From Halomicroarcula saliterrae (GTDB lineage Archaea; Halobacteriota; Halobacteria; Halobacteriales; Haloarculaceae), in the NCBI RefSeq assembly GCF_031624395.1, contig NZ_JAMQON010000005.1, positions 124,001 through 188,000 of the forward strand: a DNA stretch of 64,000 nt, in the 5' to 3' direction. A model generated the notes under the pieces. The model saw only the letters and a program-made list of their open reading frames with translations, searched no databases and was not told the DNA's origin. Positions within the stretch are counted from its first letter, which is position 1. Every line of letters starts with the position of its first letter. Both the position numbers and the translations under genes were made by a program. This document shows, piece by piece, positions 36,098 to 46,100 of the stretch.

Positions 36098-37855
36098 CTA
36101 CTCGGAAACGAACTCGACGCCGGTGACCTCGAATCGTGCGCCCCCGTCGGAGCCGTCTGTGATGCAGAGCTCCCAATTGTGGGCCTCGACAATCCGCTCG
36201 ACGATGCTCAGCCCGAATCCCGTCCCCCCGTCGCTCGTCGAGTACCCCACAGCGAACACGTCGTCGTGTTCGTCCTCGGGGATTCCCGGACCGTCGTCTT
36301 CGATGTAGAACCCCCCGTCAAACTCACCGACAGTCACGGTCACGTCGTCGCCGCCGTGTTCGATCGCATTGTGGACGAGGTTTTCACCCATCTGCTTCAG
36401 CCGATTCGCGTCGGCGTAGATTCTGCAGTCACTGTCGGCGACGAGCGTGGCGTCCATCGTCTCGACGTTCGCCCAACACTGCTCGGTTATCTCCGCGAGA
36501 TCGACCGGTTCGAGTTCAGTTACCGTCTCGTCCCCGCGGGCCAGCGTCAGGAGGTCTTCGATCAGGGCCTCCATTCGATCCAGAGCACGCTCGGCGCGCT
36601 CTAAGTGCTCGCTGTCCCACTCCGACCGTGCGAGATCGATGCCGCCCACGGCCACGTTGAGCGGGTTCCGGAGGTCGTGGGAGACGACGCTGGCGAACTC
36701 GTCGAGGCGTTGGTTCCGCTGTTTCAGTTCCCGTTCGCGCTCTTCTCGTTCGGTGATGTCCCGCAAAATCCCGACCGAACCCTCGAAGCAGTCCCCTCTG
36801 TAGGGCAAGATACCCATGTGGTCCTCGCAGGGAATCGGCGGCCCATCCTCGGGCTGGATCTCGATCGTGAACTGCACGGTGTCGGGCCCGTCAGAAGAGA
36901 GGAGCCGCCCGAGGTGAGTCTCTGCCCGCTCGATCGCCTGGTCCGATTTGATCAGTGCCGGCGTCTCCCCGAGAATCGTCCCGCGGTCGTAGCCAACCAT
37001 CTCGACGAGCGCGTCGTTCACGTACTCGAACCGTCCCGTCTCGTCGAGAACGTAGACGGGGTCGCTGAGCGTCTCCACGAGCGTCCCGAATCGGGTGCGC
37101 TCGATCCGCAGCGCTTGCTCCGCAGAGAGGTCCCGTACCGAGCAGATCAACTCACCCGAGTCCGTCTGTACGACACGGTGGTCTTCGGGAAAGGTGGTGC
37201 CGTCGGCTCGGCGGCCGTTTGTTTCACCGCTCCAGACCCCCTCTTGTGCGACCGTCGGCAAGATTTCGGTCCGTCCGAATTCTACCTCGTCGTCGGGGTA
37301 GATCAGTTCCCAGTGTTCGCCGAGTAGCTCTTCGGGGTCATAGCCATAGAGCTCCGCGTACGCCTGATTGACGTAGATGAAATCGCCGTCCTCGTCGAGG
37401 ATGCTGATGCCTTCCTGCGTGGTTTCGCTGGCTTTGCGCTGACGCTCGCGGGCGTGTTCGGCACGGTATCGTTCGACGGCGTTTCGCACCCGGTTTGCCA
37501 ACACGGTGTACTGGTCAGTGCCACGCTCTTTTCGCAGGTAGTCAGTGACGCCGGCGGAGATGGCATCACCGGCGACTTCTTCCGAACCTTTGCCGGTGAA
37601 CAGTATGAACGGTAGGTCGGGGGCCGTCTCACGGACGGTTTCGAGGAATTCGATACCGTTCTGGTCGGGCATGTCGTAGTCGGAGACGATGCAGTCGACG
37701 TCGTGGTCGGCAAGCTGATTCAGCCCCTGGCTGGCGCTCGTTGCGGTCTCGACGGTGAATCCATCGTCTTCGCGTTCGAGGAGGTCAGCTACTGTGTCGG
37801 CGAAATCCGGCTCGTCGTCGACGTGGATCACGCGAACGTCCGCCGTCTCACGCAT
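36098..37855 (-). CDS. Hybrid sensor histidine kinase (REC-PAS-PAS-HisKA-HATPase)
   Basis: 585 residues from the ATG at 37855 (MRETADVRVIHVDDEPDF). The longer open frame above it only runs antisense to the transporter. The receiver domain (about 6-118) has the phospho-Asp in CIVSDYDMPDQNG. Two PAS domains follow (ISILDEDGDFIYVNQAYAEL; VYVLDETGRFEYVNDALVEM). HisKA holds the phospho-His in VVSHDLRNPLNV. The ATP-binding domain shows ENLVHNAIEHGG and EDDGPGIPEDEHDD. It is cytoplasmic, with no membrane segment, typical of haloarchaeal signalling. No cognate regulator is adjacent. Confidence 0.95.
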   Translation of the reverse strand: MRETADVRVIHVDDEPDFADTVADLLEREDDGFTVETATSASQGLNQLADHDVDCIVSDYDMPDQNGIEFLETVRETAPDLPFILFTGKGSEEVAGDAISAGVTDYLRKERGTDQYTVLANRVRNAVERYRAEHARERQRKASETTQEGISILDEDGDFIYVNQAYAELYGYDPEELLGEHWELIYPDDEVEFGRTEILPTVAQEGVWSGETNGRRADGTTFPEDHRVVQTDSGELICSVRDLSAEQALRIERTRFGTLVETLSDPVYVLDETGRFEYVNDALVEMVGYDRGTILGETPALIKSDQAIERAETHLGRLLSSDGPDTVQFTIEIQPEDGPPIPCEDHMGILPYRGDCFEGSVGILRDITEREERERELKQRNQRLDEFASVVSHDLRNPLNVAVGGIDLARSEWDSEHLERAERALDRMEALIEDLLTLARGDETVTELEPVDLAEITEQCWANVETMDATLVADSDCRIYADANRLKQMGENLVHNAIEHGGDDVTVTVGEFDGGFYIEDDGPGIPEDEHDDVFAVGYSTSDGGTGFGLSIVERIVEAHNWELCITDGSDGGARFEVTGVEFVSE

Positions 37856-38216
37856 ATATGACCCACTCAGATGAAACGGTATAAGCCTGTGCCGCCAGTT
37901 CTCAGATGGGATATCTGTCCACAGCGCTGCTTCCCGGAGGCCGATCTGCCACCGGGAACGAGGTCGAGACGATAGCGATGGGACCACTCGGGAGGGACTG
38001 CTGAGCCGCGCCGTCTTCGGCGATGTCCCCGACACAATCGGGGACCGAGTCGACGGAGAAGTGGTCACATCAAGCCACCCCTTCTGGACCGTTCGTCCGC
38101 GCGTGGCTCCAGCGGTGGTTCGGTGAACGGCGGATTCCCGGGACGGCCGAGTGAAGACGTCGGATGTGCCGATAATCGAACCGTAACTTTGCCCCCGAGG
38201 ACCGAATTCGTCGACG

Positions 38217-40055
38217 ATGGGCTGGTCCCACGGACAGTTGCTGCAAGTGGGCGTCTCCACAGACATCCTGGTGGTCCTCGGGGTGGTACTGCTGGCTCTC
38301 GTCCTGTTCGTCTCCGAGGCGCTGACCGTCGACGTAACGGCCATCGTCATACTGCTCGTCTTGACGCTACTGGAGCCGTGGACGACCATCTCCCCAGCGG
38401 AAGCGATTTCCGGGTTCGCCAACGAGGCGACTATCACCGTCCTCGCGATGCTCATCCTGAGTTCGGGTGTCAGCCGGACCGGGCTGGTCCAGCGACTGGG
38501 GCGTCGGATGGCCAACTTCGCCGGGACGAACCTCCGTCGACAACTGCTCACGACCGTCGGTATCTCCAGTTCGTTCTCCGGCTTCCTCAACAACACGCCA
38601 GTGGTCGCCTTGCTCGTGCCGGTCGTTACCGACGTGGCCAATCGTGGCGACACCTCGCCGTCGAAGCTGCTCATCCCGCTATCGTATGCGTCCCAGCTCG
38701 GGGGGACGTTGACACTCATCGGCACTTCGACGAATATCCTCGCCAGCAACGTCAGCGCGAGACTGTCTAGTCGGTATCCGGAGCTACACGCCTTCTCGAT
38801 GTTCGAGTTCACTGGACTCGGCTTGCTAGTTGTCTTGGTCGGCGGGGCCTACCTGGTCTTCGTGGGGCACCGGTTACTGCCGGCGCGAGTTCCCCCACAG
38901 GCCGATTATCTCGCGGAGTACGACGTCGGGGAATACGTCACAGAGCTCGCTGTCGGCCCCGACTCGCAGTTTGTCGGGGAGTCGGTCGAATCGGTGACCG
39001 CGGCACTGGGACCCGACATCGACATCGTGGAGCTGGTCCGTGACCGGGAGGAGACCGTCGCGCCAAGACAAGAGAAACGACTCGACGAGGGCGACGTACT
39101 CGTCGTGCGAACCAATCGGGAAGTCGTCAGGCAGGGCCCAGAGCTGGCGGGATTTGACGTGGTCAGTGGGACTGGTACGGCGGCGCTCGACTCGGGCGAC
39201 ACCGGGACACTGGTCGAACTAGTCGTCTCCATGGATTCGCGACTTATCGGCGAGCCCCTCGACCCGGAACAGTTCCGAGCGGATTACGGGGCGGCCGTAC
39301 TCGGCCTTCGGAGCTGGAGTGAAGGGGTCGTCAACCGAATCGTCGGCCGTCGCCTCCGCGTCGGTGATACGCTCCTGGTCGATGTGCCGGAAGAGGGTAT
39401 CGACCGACTCAGCCGCGACCCCGACGTCATCGTCGCCCGCGAACCGAGCGAGCCGAACTACCGGACGGAGAAAGCGCCCGTCTCGGTCGCCATCATGGTC
39501 GGCGTGGTAGGCCTCGCCGCGCTCGAAGTACTGCCGCTCCTGATAACGGCGTTGGGCGGCGTCGTAGCGATGGTAGTGGGTGGCGTGCTCGAACCGAACG
39601 AGCTGTACGACGCTGTCGAGTGGGATATCATCTTCCTGCTGGCCGGCGTGATTCCGCTCGGAGTGGCGCTCGAACGCACCGGTGGTGCGACCTTCCTGGC
39701 CGATCAGGTCGTCGCCATCGGCGGGGCGCTGCCAGTCGTCGTCGTCCTCTGGCTGTTCTACATCGCCACGGGACTCGTTACGGAGGTCATCAGCAACAAC
39801 GCCAGTGTCGTCCTGCTCATCCCGGTGGCGGCAGCCTCCGCGTCCCGAATCGGAGCCAACCCCTTCGCGTTCGTGCTGGCAGTCACCTTCGCCGCGAGTA
39901 CGGCCTTTCTCGGGCCCATCGGCTACCAGACGAACCTCTTTGTCTACGGCCCAGGGGGATATCGCTTCGGCGACTACTTCCGCATCGGTGCACCACTGCA
40001 ACTGCTTCTCTCACTGGTGACAGTCGGCGGCATCGCGTTCTTCTGGGGGGTGTGA
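38217..40055 (+). CDS. SLC13/DASS-type ion transporter with two RCK_C domains
   Basis: 612 residues. Two transmembrane halves (about 15-230 and 415-610) flank two RCK_C/TrkA-C-like domains (about 238-305 and 328-400, LRVGDTLLVDVPEEG). Hallmarks of the transporter are SGFLNNTPVVALLVPVV and TEVISNNASVVLLIP (the paired NNT/NNA motifs) and LIGTSTNILAS. The family carries sulfate, dicarboxylates or similar anions with sodium. The RCK_C domains bind ligands that gate transport. Exact substrate not decidable. Confidence 0.92.
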   Translation: MGWSHGQLLQVGVSTDILVVLGVVLLALVLFVSEALTVDVTAIVILLVLTLLEPWTTISPAEAISGFANEATITVLAMLILSSGVSRTGLVQRLGRRMANFAGTNLRRQLLTTVGISSSFSGFLNNTPVVALLVPVVTDVANRGDTSPSKLLIPLSYASQLGGTLTLIGTSTNILASNVSARLSSRYPELHAFSMFEFTGLGLLVVLVGGAYLVFVGHRLLPARVPPQADYLAEYDVGEYVTELAVGPDSQFVGESVESVTAALGPDIDIVELVRDREETVAPRQEKRLDEGDVLVVRTNREVVRQGPELAGFDVVSGTGTAALDSGDTGTLVELVVSMDSRLIGEPLDPEQFRADYGAAVLGLRSWSEGVVNRIVGRRLRVGDTLLVDVPEEGIDRLSRDPDVIVAREPSEPNYRTEKAPVSVAIMVGVVGLAALEVLPLLITALGGVVAMVVGGVLEPNELYDAVEWDIIFLLAGVIPLGVALERTGGATFLADQVVAIGGALPVVVVLWLFYIATGLVTEVISNNASVVLLIPVAAASASRIGANPFAFVLAVTFAASTAFLGPIGYQTNLFVYGPGGYRFGDYFRIGAPLQLLLSLVTVGGIAFFWGV

Positions 40056-40234
40056 TACCGGTGCCGGACAGCAGCTACTGGCAGTCCACTCGACAGGGAG
40101 TCGATAGACAGTGGAAAACCGCATGGAGACTACGCCGTATGAAACAGGCGTCGCTGAATATCGGAATCGACCATCATAGCACGTGGGGCGGCCCGGGCAA
40201 ATGTCTATGTCGCGGGAGGCTCTACTACCCAATC

Positions 40235-40585
40235 GTGTCCCTGAGTCGGTCAACTCTCTTCGGCCCCGTCGTCCTCGTCCTCCTCGTCGCAGGCGGAGCG
40301 CTGGTTGTCACTCAGTTCCCGACACTGTCGGTCGGGACCCTGACCGTTCAGACGCCCTTGTTAGTCGGTCTGATCAGCGGGAGTCTCCTCGTCCCATCTA
40401 TCGTCTCTCATTACCGGTCCGGAGAGAACCGGGAGTCGATACGGTGGGCGCTATTCGCAGTCGGAATCCCGCTCTCACTCACACAGCGTTCACCGTTCGG
40501 CTTGATCGGCGTAGTAGCCGTACTATCGAGCCTCGCAGTGGCGTGGGAGATTGATCGGCGCCTCTTCCGGCCCACATCTCGATAG
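40235..40585 (+). CDS. Small membrane protein, 116 residues
   Basis: GTG start at 40235 (VSLSRSTLFGPVVLVLL). Four hydrophobic segments (about 9-27, 37-55, 72-85, 90-105) and a basic end. It lies 180 bases behind the transporter in the same direction. A gggagg occurs about 20 bases upstream, somewhat far for a ribosome site, so the start is uncertain. Function unknown. Confidence 0.6.
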   Translation: MSLSRSTLFGPVVLVLLVAGGALVVTQFPTLSVGTLTVQTPLLVGLISGSLLVPSIVSHYRSGENRESIRWALFAVGIPLSLTQRSPFGLIGVVAVLSSLAVAWEIDRRLFRPTSR

Positions 40586-41082
40586 GCCTGAAAACTGTAC
40601 TGAGTACTGGCCATCACTTCTGATCGGCTCTCCGGACCGCTGACTATGCCCGTGTATTCAGTCGGTTCTCTGGCAACTGTAGCGAAATCCGGATACAGCA
40701 GATTCTGTAGCGCACTGGCCAGCTGGGAGCGCCTCGGGCGTGTTCACGAGCAGTCGACGCTGAGCAGGTGGCCAGAATGAGCGGTGTAAACGTCCATACT
40801 CCTGTAGGGGTCGAGCCGATGAGGGAACTTACGACGACATTGACTGTACGATGCTCTCTCCGACGAGCACCTTGGAGACTGTGAGAACAGGGAAGAAGAC
40901 GCCAATCACGAACGCGCCGTCGCGATGGGCGGGGCGCTCGGTTCCCACCCAACTCCCGTGTCTCGTGGAATCCGTGACAGGTGACAGAATCGACGCGCTG
41001 TTTTAGCGGTTCAACGCAGTACAGCGACGTTATTGCTTCCGGACACCGCTCGTTGTATCAACTCCTCAAACGGTGTGGGGAT
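40586..41082. other. Gene-free stretch with short repeat copy 2
   Basis: No gene is supported over 497 bases. On the minus strand near 40840-40960 a hydrophobic run (AFVIGVFFPVLTVSKVLV) with no proper start may be a decayed membrane protein. The 25-base repeat lies at 40709-40733. Confidence 0.45.
40709..40733. repeat. Short near-palindromic repeat, copy 2
   Basis: agcgcactggccagctgggagcgcc region; 22 of 25 bases match 16657-16681. Confidence 0.5.
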
Positions 41083-41406
41083 TCACCGAAGTTGGGAGGC
41101 CAAGCCAGCGAGCCCGGCGACAACGAACACGCCCGCAAGGACAGCCCAGTTGTCGGCGAGGAACTGGAGCACTCCGATCGCGATGAACCCGACATACACG
41201 AGTGGCTGGTAGAGCGGATGGTCTCGAACACCCTGCACTGTCATAGCGAACAGCATCGGGACAACGACAATCCAGAGAATCACCGCGTACAGCGTTGCTG
41301 GTCCGTAGTATACGAACTCGATGTACGTGGCTGCGCCGACAAGTAGCGACACAATCAGTAGTGCTCCCGGGCGGATTCGGCTTCGGAACGTGTGGAGGGC
41401 GGTCAT
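41083..41406 (-). CDS. Small membrane protein, 107 residues
   Basis: From the ATG at 41406 (MTALHTFRSRIRPGALL). The longer frame to 41592 passes through repeat DNA and is not coding-like. Four hydrophobic helices are visible (LLIVSLLVGAATYIEFVYY; LYAVILWIVVVPMLFAMTV; LVYVGFIAIGVLQFL; VLAGVFVVAGLAGL). No motif identifies it. Confidence 0.7.
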   Translation of the reverse strand: MTALHTFRSRIRPGALLIVSLLVGAATYIEFVYYGPATLYAVILWIVVVPMLFAMTVQGVRDHPLYQPLVYVGFIAIGVLQFLADNWAVLAGVFVVAGLAGLASQLR

Positions 41407-41470
41407 TCGACGCCTGATTGTACCCGTGAGAACAAGTCTGTTGTCCGTATTGCGCGATTCAACGAGAGGT

Positions 41471-41499
41471 GTCTTTCCACAACTGCGCACAAGAGCGAC
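41471..41499 (+). repeat. Inverted-repeat family, copy A
   Basis: gtctttcc...aagagcgac. It matches copy C (42341-42369) at 24 of 29 bases in the same orientation, and lies opposite to copy B at 41549-41576. Confidence 0.6.
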
Positions 41500-41651
41500 G
41501 GCTCGTAACCAACTCTGCCCGTTCCGGTCTACACGTTGGTTAACTCTTGTCGCTCTTATGTAGAATTGCGGAAAACCCCGATAACGAGACAATCAACGAG
41601 TAACTCGACGGATTCACCAGCTGGATTGACTGACCGAATGAGTACGTTGTT

Positions 41652-42107
41652 TCAGGCCTGCTTGACGACGACGGTGCTGCCGACCATGTCGCCGAGCCGC
41701 TGTTTGTCGTCGCTCACAGCGATGAGGATCACCGCGAGTATCGCTGAAAACGGAAAGACCCAAACGCCGAGGAACCGCAACAGGTTCCGAGCGATTGATT
41801 GGCCCCAGCCGATCTCGGCTCCGTCCTTGCCGGCAACGACTATCCCTAACGCCAGTTTCCCCAGCGTGTAGCCGTACGTCGCCTCCATGATTGTGTGATA
41901 GAGGCAGTAGACGACCCGGAAGCTGAGGCCGAAGAAGAGGTACGCCACCGCCACCCAGGCGGTGTCAGACCCCTGTAAGACAGCTTGGACGAGAGCGTAG
42001 ATGATTGTGAACGGGGTACTGATAAGCAACCAGTCTAGAATGCGGGCGACGAATCGTTTGCCGAGTCCGGCCCTCTTTTCGAGGGTGGACTCTGGATGTT
42101 TTTCCAT
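41652..42107 (-). CDS. RDD-family membrane protein
   Basis: 151 residues with about four hydrophobic helices. The family's Arg-Asp pattern is seen in GKRFVARILDWLLIST and in IARNLLRFLGVW, plus GYTLGKLALGIVV and KQRLGDMVGSTVV. RDD proteins are small, poorly understood transport or stress-related membrane proteins. The gene lies between inverted repeats (41549-41576 and 42341-42369). Confidence 0.9.
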   Translation of the reverse strand: MEKHPESTLEKRAGLGKRFVARILDWLLISTPFTIIYALVQAVLQGSDTAWVAVAYLFFGLSFRVVYCLYHTIMEATYGYTLGKLALGIVVAGKDGAEIGWGQSIARNLLRFLGVWVFPFSAILAVILIAVSDDKQRLGDMVGSTVVVKQA

Positions 42108-42340
42108 ATTATATCCAGTTAAATATGTCAGTAATTAATGTTCCGCTCTTGCGTAGGAAATCGGTGATACTGCAGAGCTGTAGCTGCGGAGTCGAAGAGG
42201 ACAATGGCACCGCGTACATCGAGCGGCTCCGTAGTGACTTCGACGACGCCCAGCTCAATCAGCTGCCGAAACATCCCGCCGACCGCTGGCTGAGCAGAAG
42301 CCATATCGCCAAATAAACGCCGGCTCAGTGTAATTATACG

Positions 42341-42369
42341 GTCTTTCCGCAGCTTTGCATAAGAGCGAC
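42341..42369 (+). repeat. Inverted-repeat family, copy C
   Basis: Right end of the element described at 41549-42369. A weaker related sequence in opposite orientation occurs at about 42150-42173 (cgctcttgcgtaggaaa). Confidence 0.6.
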
Positions 42370-42403
42370 TCTTGTTGCCGCCGTCGGCCGGAGGCACCGA
42401 TAG

Positions 42404-42643
42404 ATGCTACCGGTCGACGACTCCGCGTCCGACATCGACCGCTCCACCGAGTCGTTTCGCGAGTACATCGAGGACAACCTCGGGGGACAAGAGAGCGACA
42501 TCGTCACGGAATCGAGAGACGTACTACTAGTAATCGCATTTGCTGATACGACAATCGCAAAACAAACCTTCGATTTTTTGTCAGTGTTCGGTGAAGTACG
42601 GGTTCACGGACAGGACTCGATACGGTTCGTGTTCGTGTCGTAA
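42404..42643 (+). CDS. Small acidic hypothetical protein, 79 residues
   Basis: MLPVDDSASDIDRSTESFREY followed by LLVIAFADTTIAKQTFDFL. It is acidic and soluble-looking. It begins 34 bases after a repeat copy and its last 40 bases overlap the 3' end of the convergent gene 42604-42918. Real coding is plausible from composition, but no family is recognised. Confidence 0.5.
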   Translation: MLPVDDSASDIDRSTESFREYIEDNLGGQESDIVTESRDVLLVIAFADTTIAKQTFDFLSVFGEVRVHGQDSIRFVFVS

Positions 42644-42918
42644 TCCACCATACCGAAATCAGCCATCTTTGGAAGGTGAACGTGGTGGAGCGTGGACGCG
42701 ACCCGCTTTAGGGTCTCTCCGGTGAATACGTCAGACTCGTTTTCCCGAGTAGCGACTGCTACCGCCAGGACCTTGAGCTCGACCGGGGCAGTCCGTTCCG
42801 CGAGAACCTCGAGCATCGTTCTCCGGCGGTCTGACGAGAGTATTTGATGGTACTCGCTGTCACTCAATGGTTCGGTAATTCCGTACGCTCTCGTCCCTTG
42901 CTGTGTAGACTGGTTCAT
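42604..42918 (-). CDS. DUF7344-like winged-helix protein
   Basis: 104 residues. LSDSEYHQILSSDRRRTMLEVL is the opening of the haloarchaeal DUF7344-type helix-turn-helix. VASTLHHVHLPKMADFGMVDYD matches its second half. It probably regulates transcription. Its 3' end overlaps 42404-42643 by 40 bases, tail to tail. Confidence 0.85.
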   Translation of the reverse strand: MNQSTQQGTRAYGITEPLSDSEYHQILSSDRRRTMLEVLAERTAPVELKVLAVAVATRENESDVFTGETLKRVASTLHHVHLPKMADFGMVDYDTNTNRIESCP

Positions 42919-43114
42919 GATGTGCGCTCTCCTATCCAGCCGGCGCCGGCCGGTGTACCTTCTACTCGGAGCCCGTCACCCGTAACGGCATACTATACGT
43001 GGTTAGGTGCGGCGCCGGGGAGTCGATTGAACCAGATATGTGCCAGTTCAGTTTGTTTCCGAATACTTAGAAACACAACACGTTGCAAGTCCGGTAACTT
43101 CTGTCGAACAATGC

Positions 43115-43134
43115 ACCCTCCAACGGCGGAGGGT
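43115..43134. promoter_or_regulatory. Inverted repeat upstream of the multi-PAS regulator
   Basis: accctcc/ggagggt arms (seven bases) around a six-base loop, 30-49 bases before the ATG at 43164. Position fits an operator overlapping the promoter, perhaps for autoregulation. Confidence 0.35.
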
Positions 43135-43163
43135 TGATAACGGTCAGCCGCCAGTACGCGGCA

Positions 43164-46100
43164 ATGGCCAGTAGCTCGTTAACCGATGCGCTTCGGGAAA
43201 CACTCGCCCTCTTCGAGGAAGCCGGAGTCCCACGGACGACGACCGAGGTAGCGGACCGCCTCGACCTTGGCCGACGAAGCACGTACGAACGATTGGAGCG
43301 TCTTGTCGACGAAGGCCGACTCGATACGAAGATAGTAGGTGGGAACGGGCGCGTGTGGTGGCGACCGCCCGAGGACCGCGACTTCGCCGGGCCCGGATGG
43401 GAGGGAGTAGCCGAGTCCCTGATCGACGACGTACTCGACAACGCCGACGTCGGGGTGTTCGTCCTCGACCCGGAGTTCGAGGTGGTCTGGATCAACGAGG
43501 CCACCGAGCGGTACTTCGGCGTCGAACGAGAGCGGATGGTGGGTCGGGACACGCGGACACTCGTCGACGAGTGCATCGCGCCAGTCGTCGAAGACTCGGC
43601 GACGTTTGTCGACGTCGTCCTGTCGGCGTACGATGACAACACGCAGACCGACCGATTCGAGTGTCATGTCACTCCTGACGACGGGAGCGCGGAGCGATGG
43701 CTCGAACACCGGAGTAAGCCCATCGAATCGGGCGCGTACGCCGGCGGGCGGATCGAACTCTACTACGACGTGACCGACCGACAGCGGGAGGAGAGCGCCC
43801 ACCGGACCGACCACAAACAGTTCGAGTCCCTCGTCGACGCGGTCGAGGAGTACGCCATCTTCCTGCTCGACCCCGACGGCCACGTTCAGACGTGGAATCC
43901 CGGCGCGGCGCATATCAAGGGCTACGACGCCGAGGCCATCGTCGGGGAGCACGTCTCGACGTTTTACACCGAAGCGGACCGCACTGCGGGCGTCCCGGCT
44001 GACAACTTGGCGAAAGCAGCCGAAGATGGGCGGACCGAAGACGAGGGATGGCGTATGTGCGCCGACGGGTCTCGGTTCTGGGCGAACGTCACTACCTCGG
44101 CGATCCGAGATGATGACGGGACCCTCGATGGATACGTGAATGTCACCCGCGACATGACTGGCCGCCGCGAACAGGAGCGACAGCTGCGACGCGAGCGAGA
44201 CCTCACCGACCGGATTGTCGATACGAGTCCCGTGGGCATCATGGTCCTCGACAGCGACGGAAATCACGTCCGGATAAACGAACGTGCGAAGGACGTCCTC
44301 GGAATCCCGGACAGTCAAACCGAGTCCTATTCACCAGGCGATCGGACGGTATACGACGCGGATGGGGCCCTCGTTTCACCCGACGAGCACCCTGCCGCTT
44401 GGACGTTAGAGACTGGTGACCCCGTCTTCGATTGGGAAGCCAAGGTCGAACGCCCCGACGGCGGGCATCGGTGGCTGTCCGTGAACGCGGCACCAGTGTT
44501 CGATACCAACGGGGATATCGAACGCGTAATCACCACTGGCGAGGACATCACACGGCTGAAATCACAGGCCCAGCGTCTCGAACGCCAGCGCGACGACCTC
44601 GAGAGCGAACTCGAAACCATCTTCGAGCGCGTCGACGACGGGTTCTTCGCGCTCAACGACGACCTCCGGTTCACGTACGCCAACGATCACGCGGTCGAGT
44701 TCCTGGAGCGGTCGCCCGCCGAACTTCAGGGGACGTACCTCTGGGACGCGCTGGAAAAGGGGCCGAAAGCGGCGAGGGCACTCGAGGAAGCGCTCGAGAC
44801 CCAGCAGTCCACCTCGTTCGAGGCGTTCTACGAACACATCGGGACGTGGTTCGAACATCACGTGTATCCCTCCGAGGAGGGTCTATCGGTCTATTTCCGC
44901 GATGTGACCGGACGCAAGGAGCGGGAACGCCGACTCGAAGAGTACAAGACGATCGTCGAGACGGTGACCGACGGCGTCTACGCGGTCGACGAGAACTACC
45001 GGTTCACGGTAGTCAACGAGGGGTACACGGAGCTGGTCGGCTACGACCGCGGGGAACTGCTCGGCAGTCACATCACTACCGTGGTCGACGAAGAGACGCT
45101 CGCAGTCGGAGAGCAGCGCCGCAAAGCACTCATCGAGGGCGATGACGACACCGGAAGCGTCGAACTCGAAATCGAGACGGCGGCCGGTGACCGGCTCACC
45201 GTTGAGAGCCGCTATGCAGTACTCCCGTCCCGTGCCGAGTTCGAGGGAACCGCCGGTGTCGTCCGAGACGTGACCGAACGGAAGAAACGTGAGCGGCAAC
45301 TCGAGGAATACAGGCGCCACTTCCAGACACTTATCGATAATTTCCCTGCTGGGGCCGTCGCCCTTGTCGACCAGCAACTCCGGTACACTACGTTCGCGGG
45401 CACGCCAGAGGGAGGGACAGACGTGACGAGAGCGGATCTGGAGGGGGCGCTCGCCCGTGACGTCCTGCCGCCCCAGATCGCAGATATCGTCATCCCACGG
45501 TATGAGGCGGCCCTTGCGGGTCAGCGTTCCGAGTTTGAGGCCACAATCGACGGCAGGAGCTACCAGTTCCACTTCGTTCCCGTACGCGACGACGACGGCG
45601 ATATCTTTGCCGCGACGGCGATGTCACAGGACATCACGGAGTTGAAAACGCGCGAACGGGAACTCGAGACCCGTGTCCGGCAACAGGAAGTCGTAACCGA
45701 CCTGGGGCAGCGCGCTCTGGAGAATCGAGACCTCGACGCGCTGATGACCGAGGCGGCCGAACTCGTCGCGGAAACACTCGATAACGACTACTGTAAGCTT
45801 CTGGAACTGGACGCTGGCTCAGAGGAACTGCTGCTCCGCCAGGGCGTTGGCTGGGACGACGGCATCGTCGGCGAGGCGACCGTCTCGGTCGTCGAGGGCG
45901 ACTCGCAGGCGGCGTACACTCTGGCGTCTGAGACACCTGTCAGGGTCGAGGACCTCGACACGGAACCGCGGTTCAGCGGCCCGGACCTGCTCACGAGCCA
46001 CGACATCCGAAGCGGGATTAGCACGCTCATTGGCCCCTACGACTACCCGTGGGGTATTCTGGGGACCCACGACACCGAGCCTGCGCGATTCTCCGATCAC

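Larger units (their letters stand above)
41549..42369. mobile_element. MITE-like or captured-gene element: inverted repeats flanking an RDD gene
   Basis: The left end (41549-41576, starting gtcgctcttatg) and right end (42341-42369, ending cataagagcgac) are inverted copies matching at 22 of 28 bases. Both flanks show tctt next to the element, a possible four-base target duplication. No transposase gene is inside; the only clear gene is the RDD membrane protein at 41652-42107. It may be a non-autonomous element that picked up a passenger, or two nested insertions. Confidence 0.45.

Noticed and set aside
37856-38812. 320-residue N-terminal extension of the sensor kinase
   Set aside because: It runs antisense to the SLC13-type transporter and has no domain. 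The receiver domain starts at the ATG at 37855.
40840-40960. Minus-strand hydrophobic frame
   Set aside because: One membrane-like segment without a start, domain or neighbours. At most a relic.
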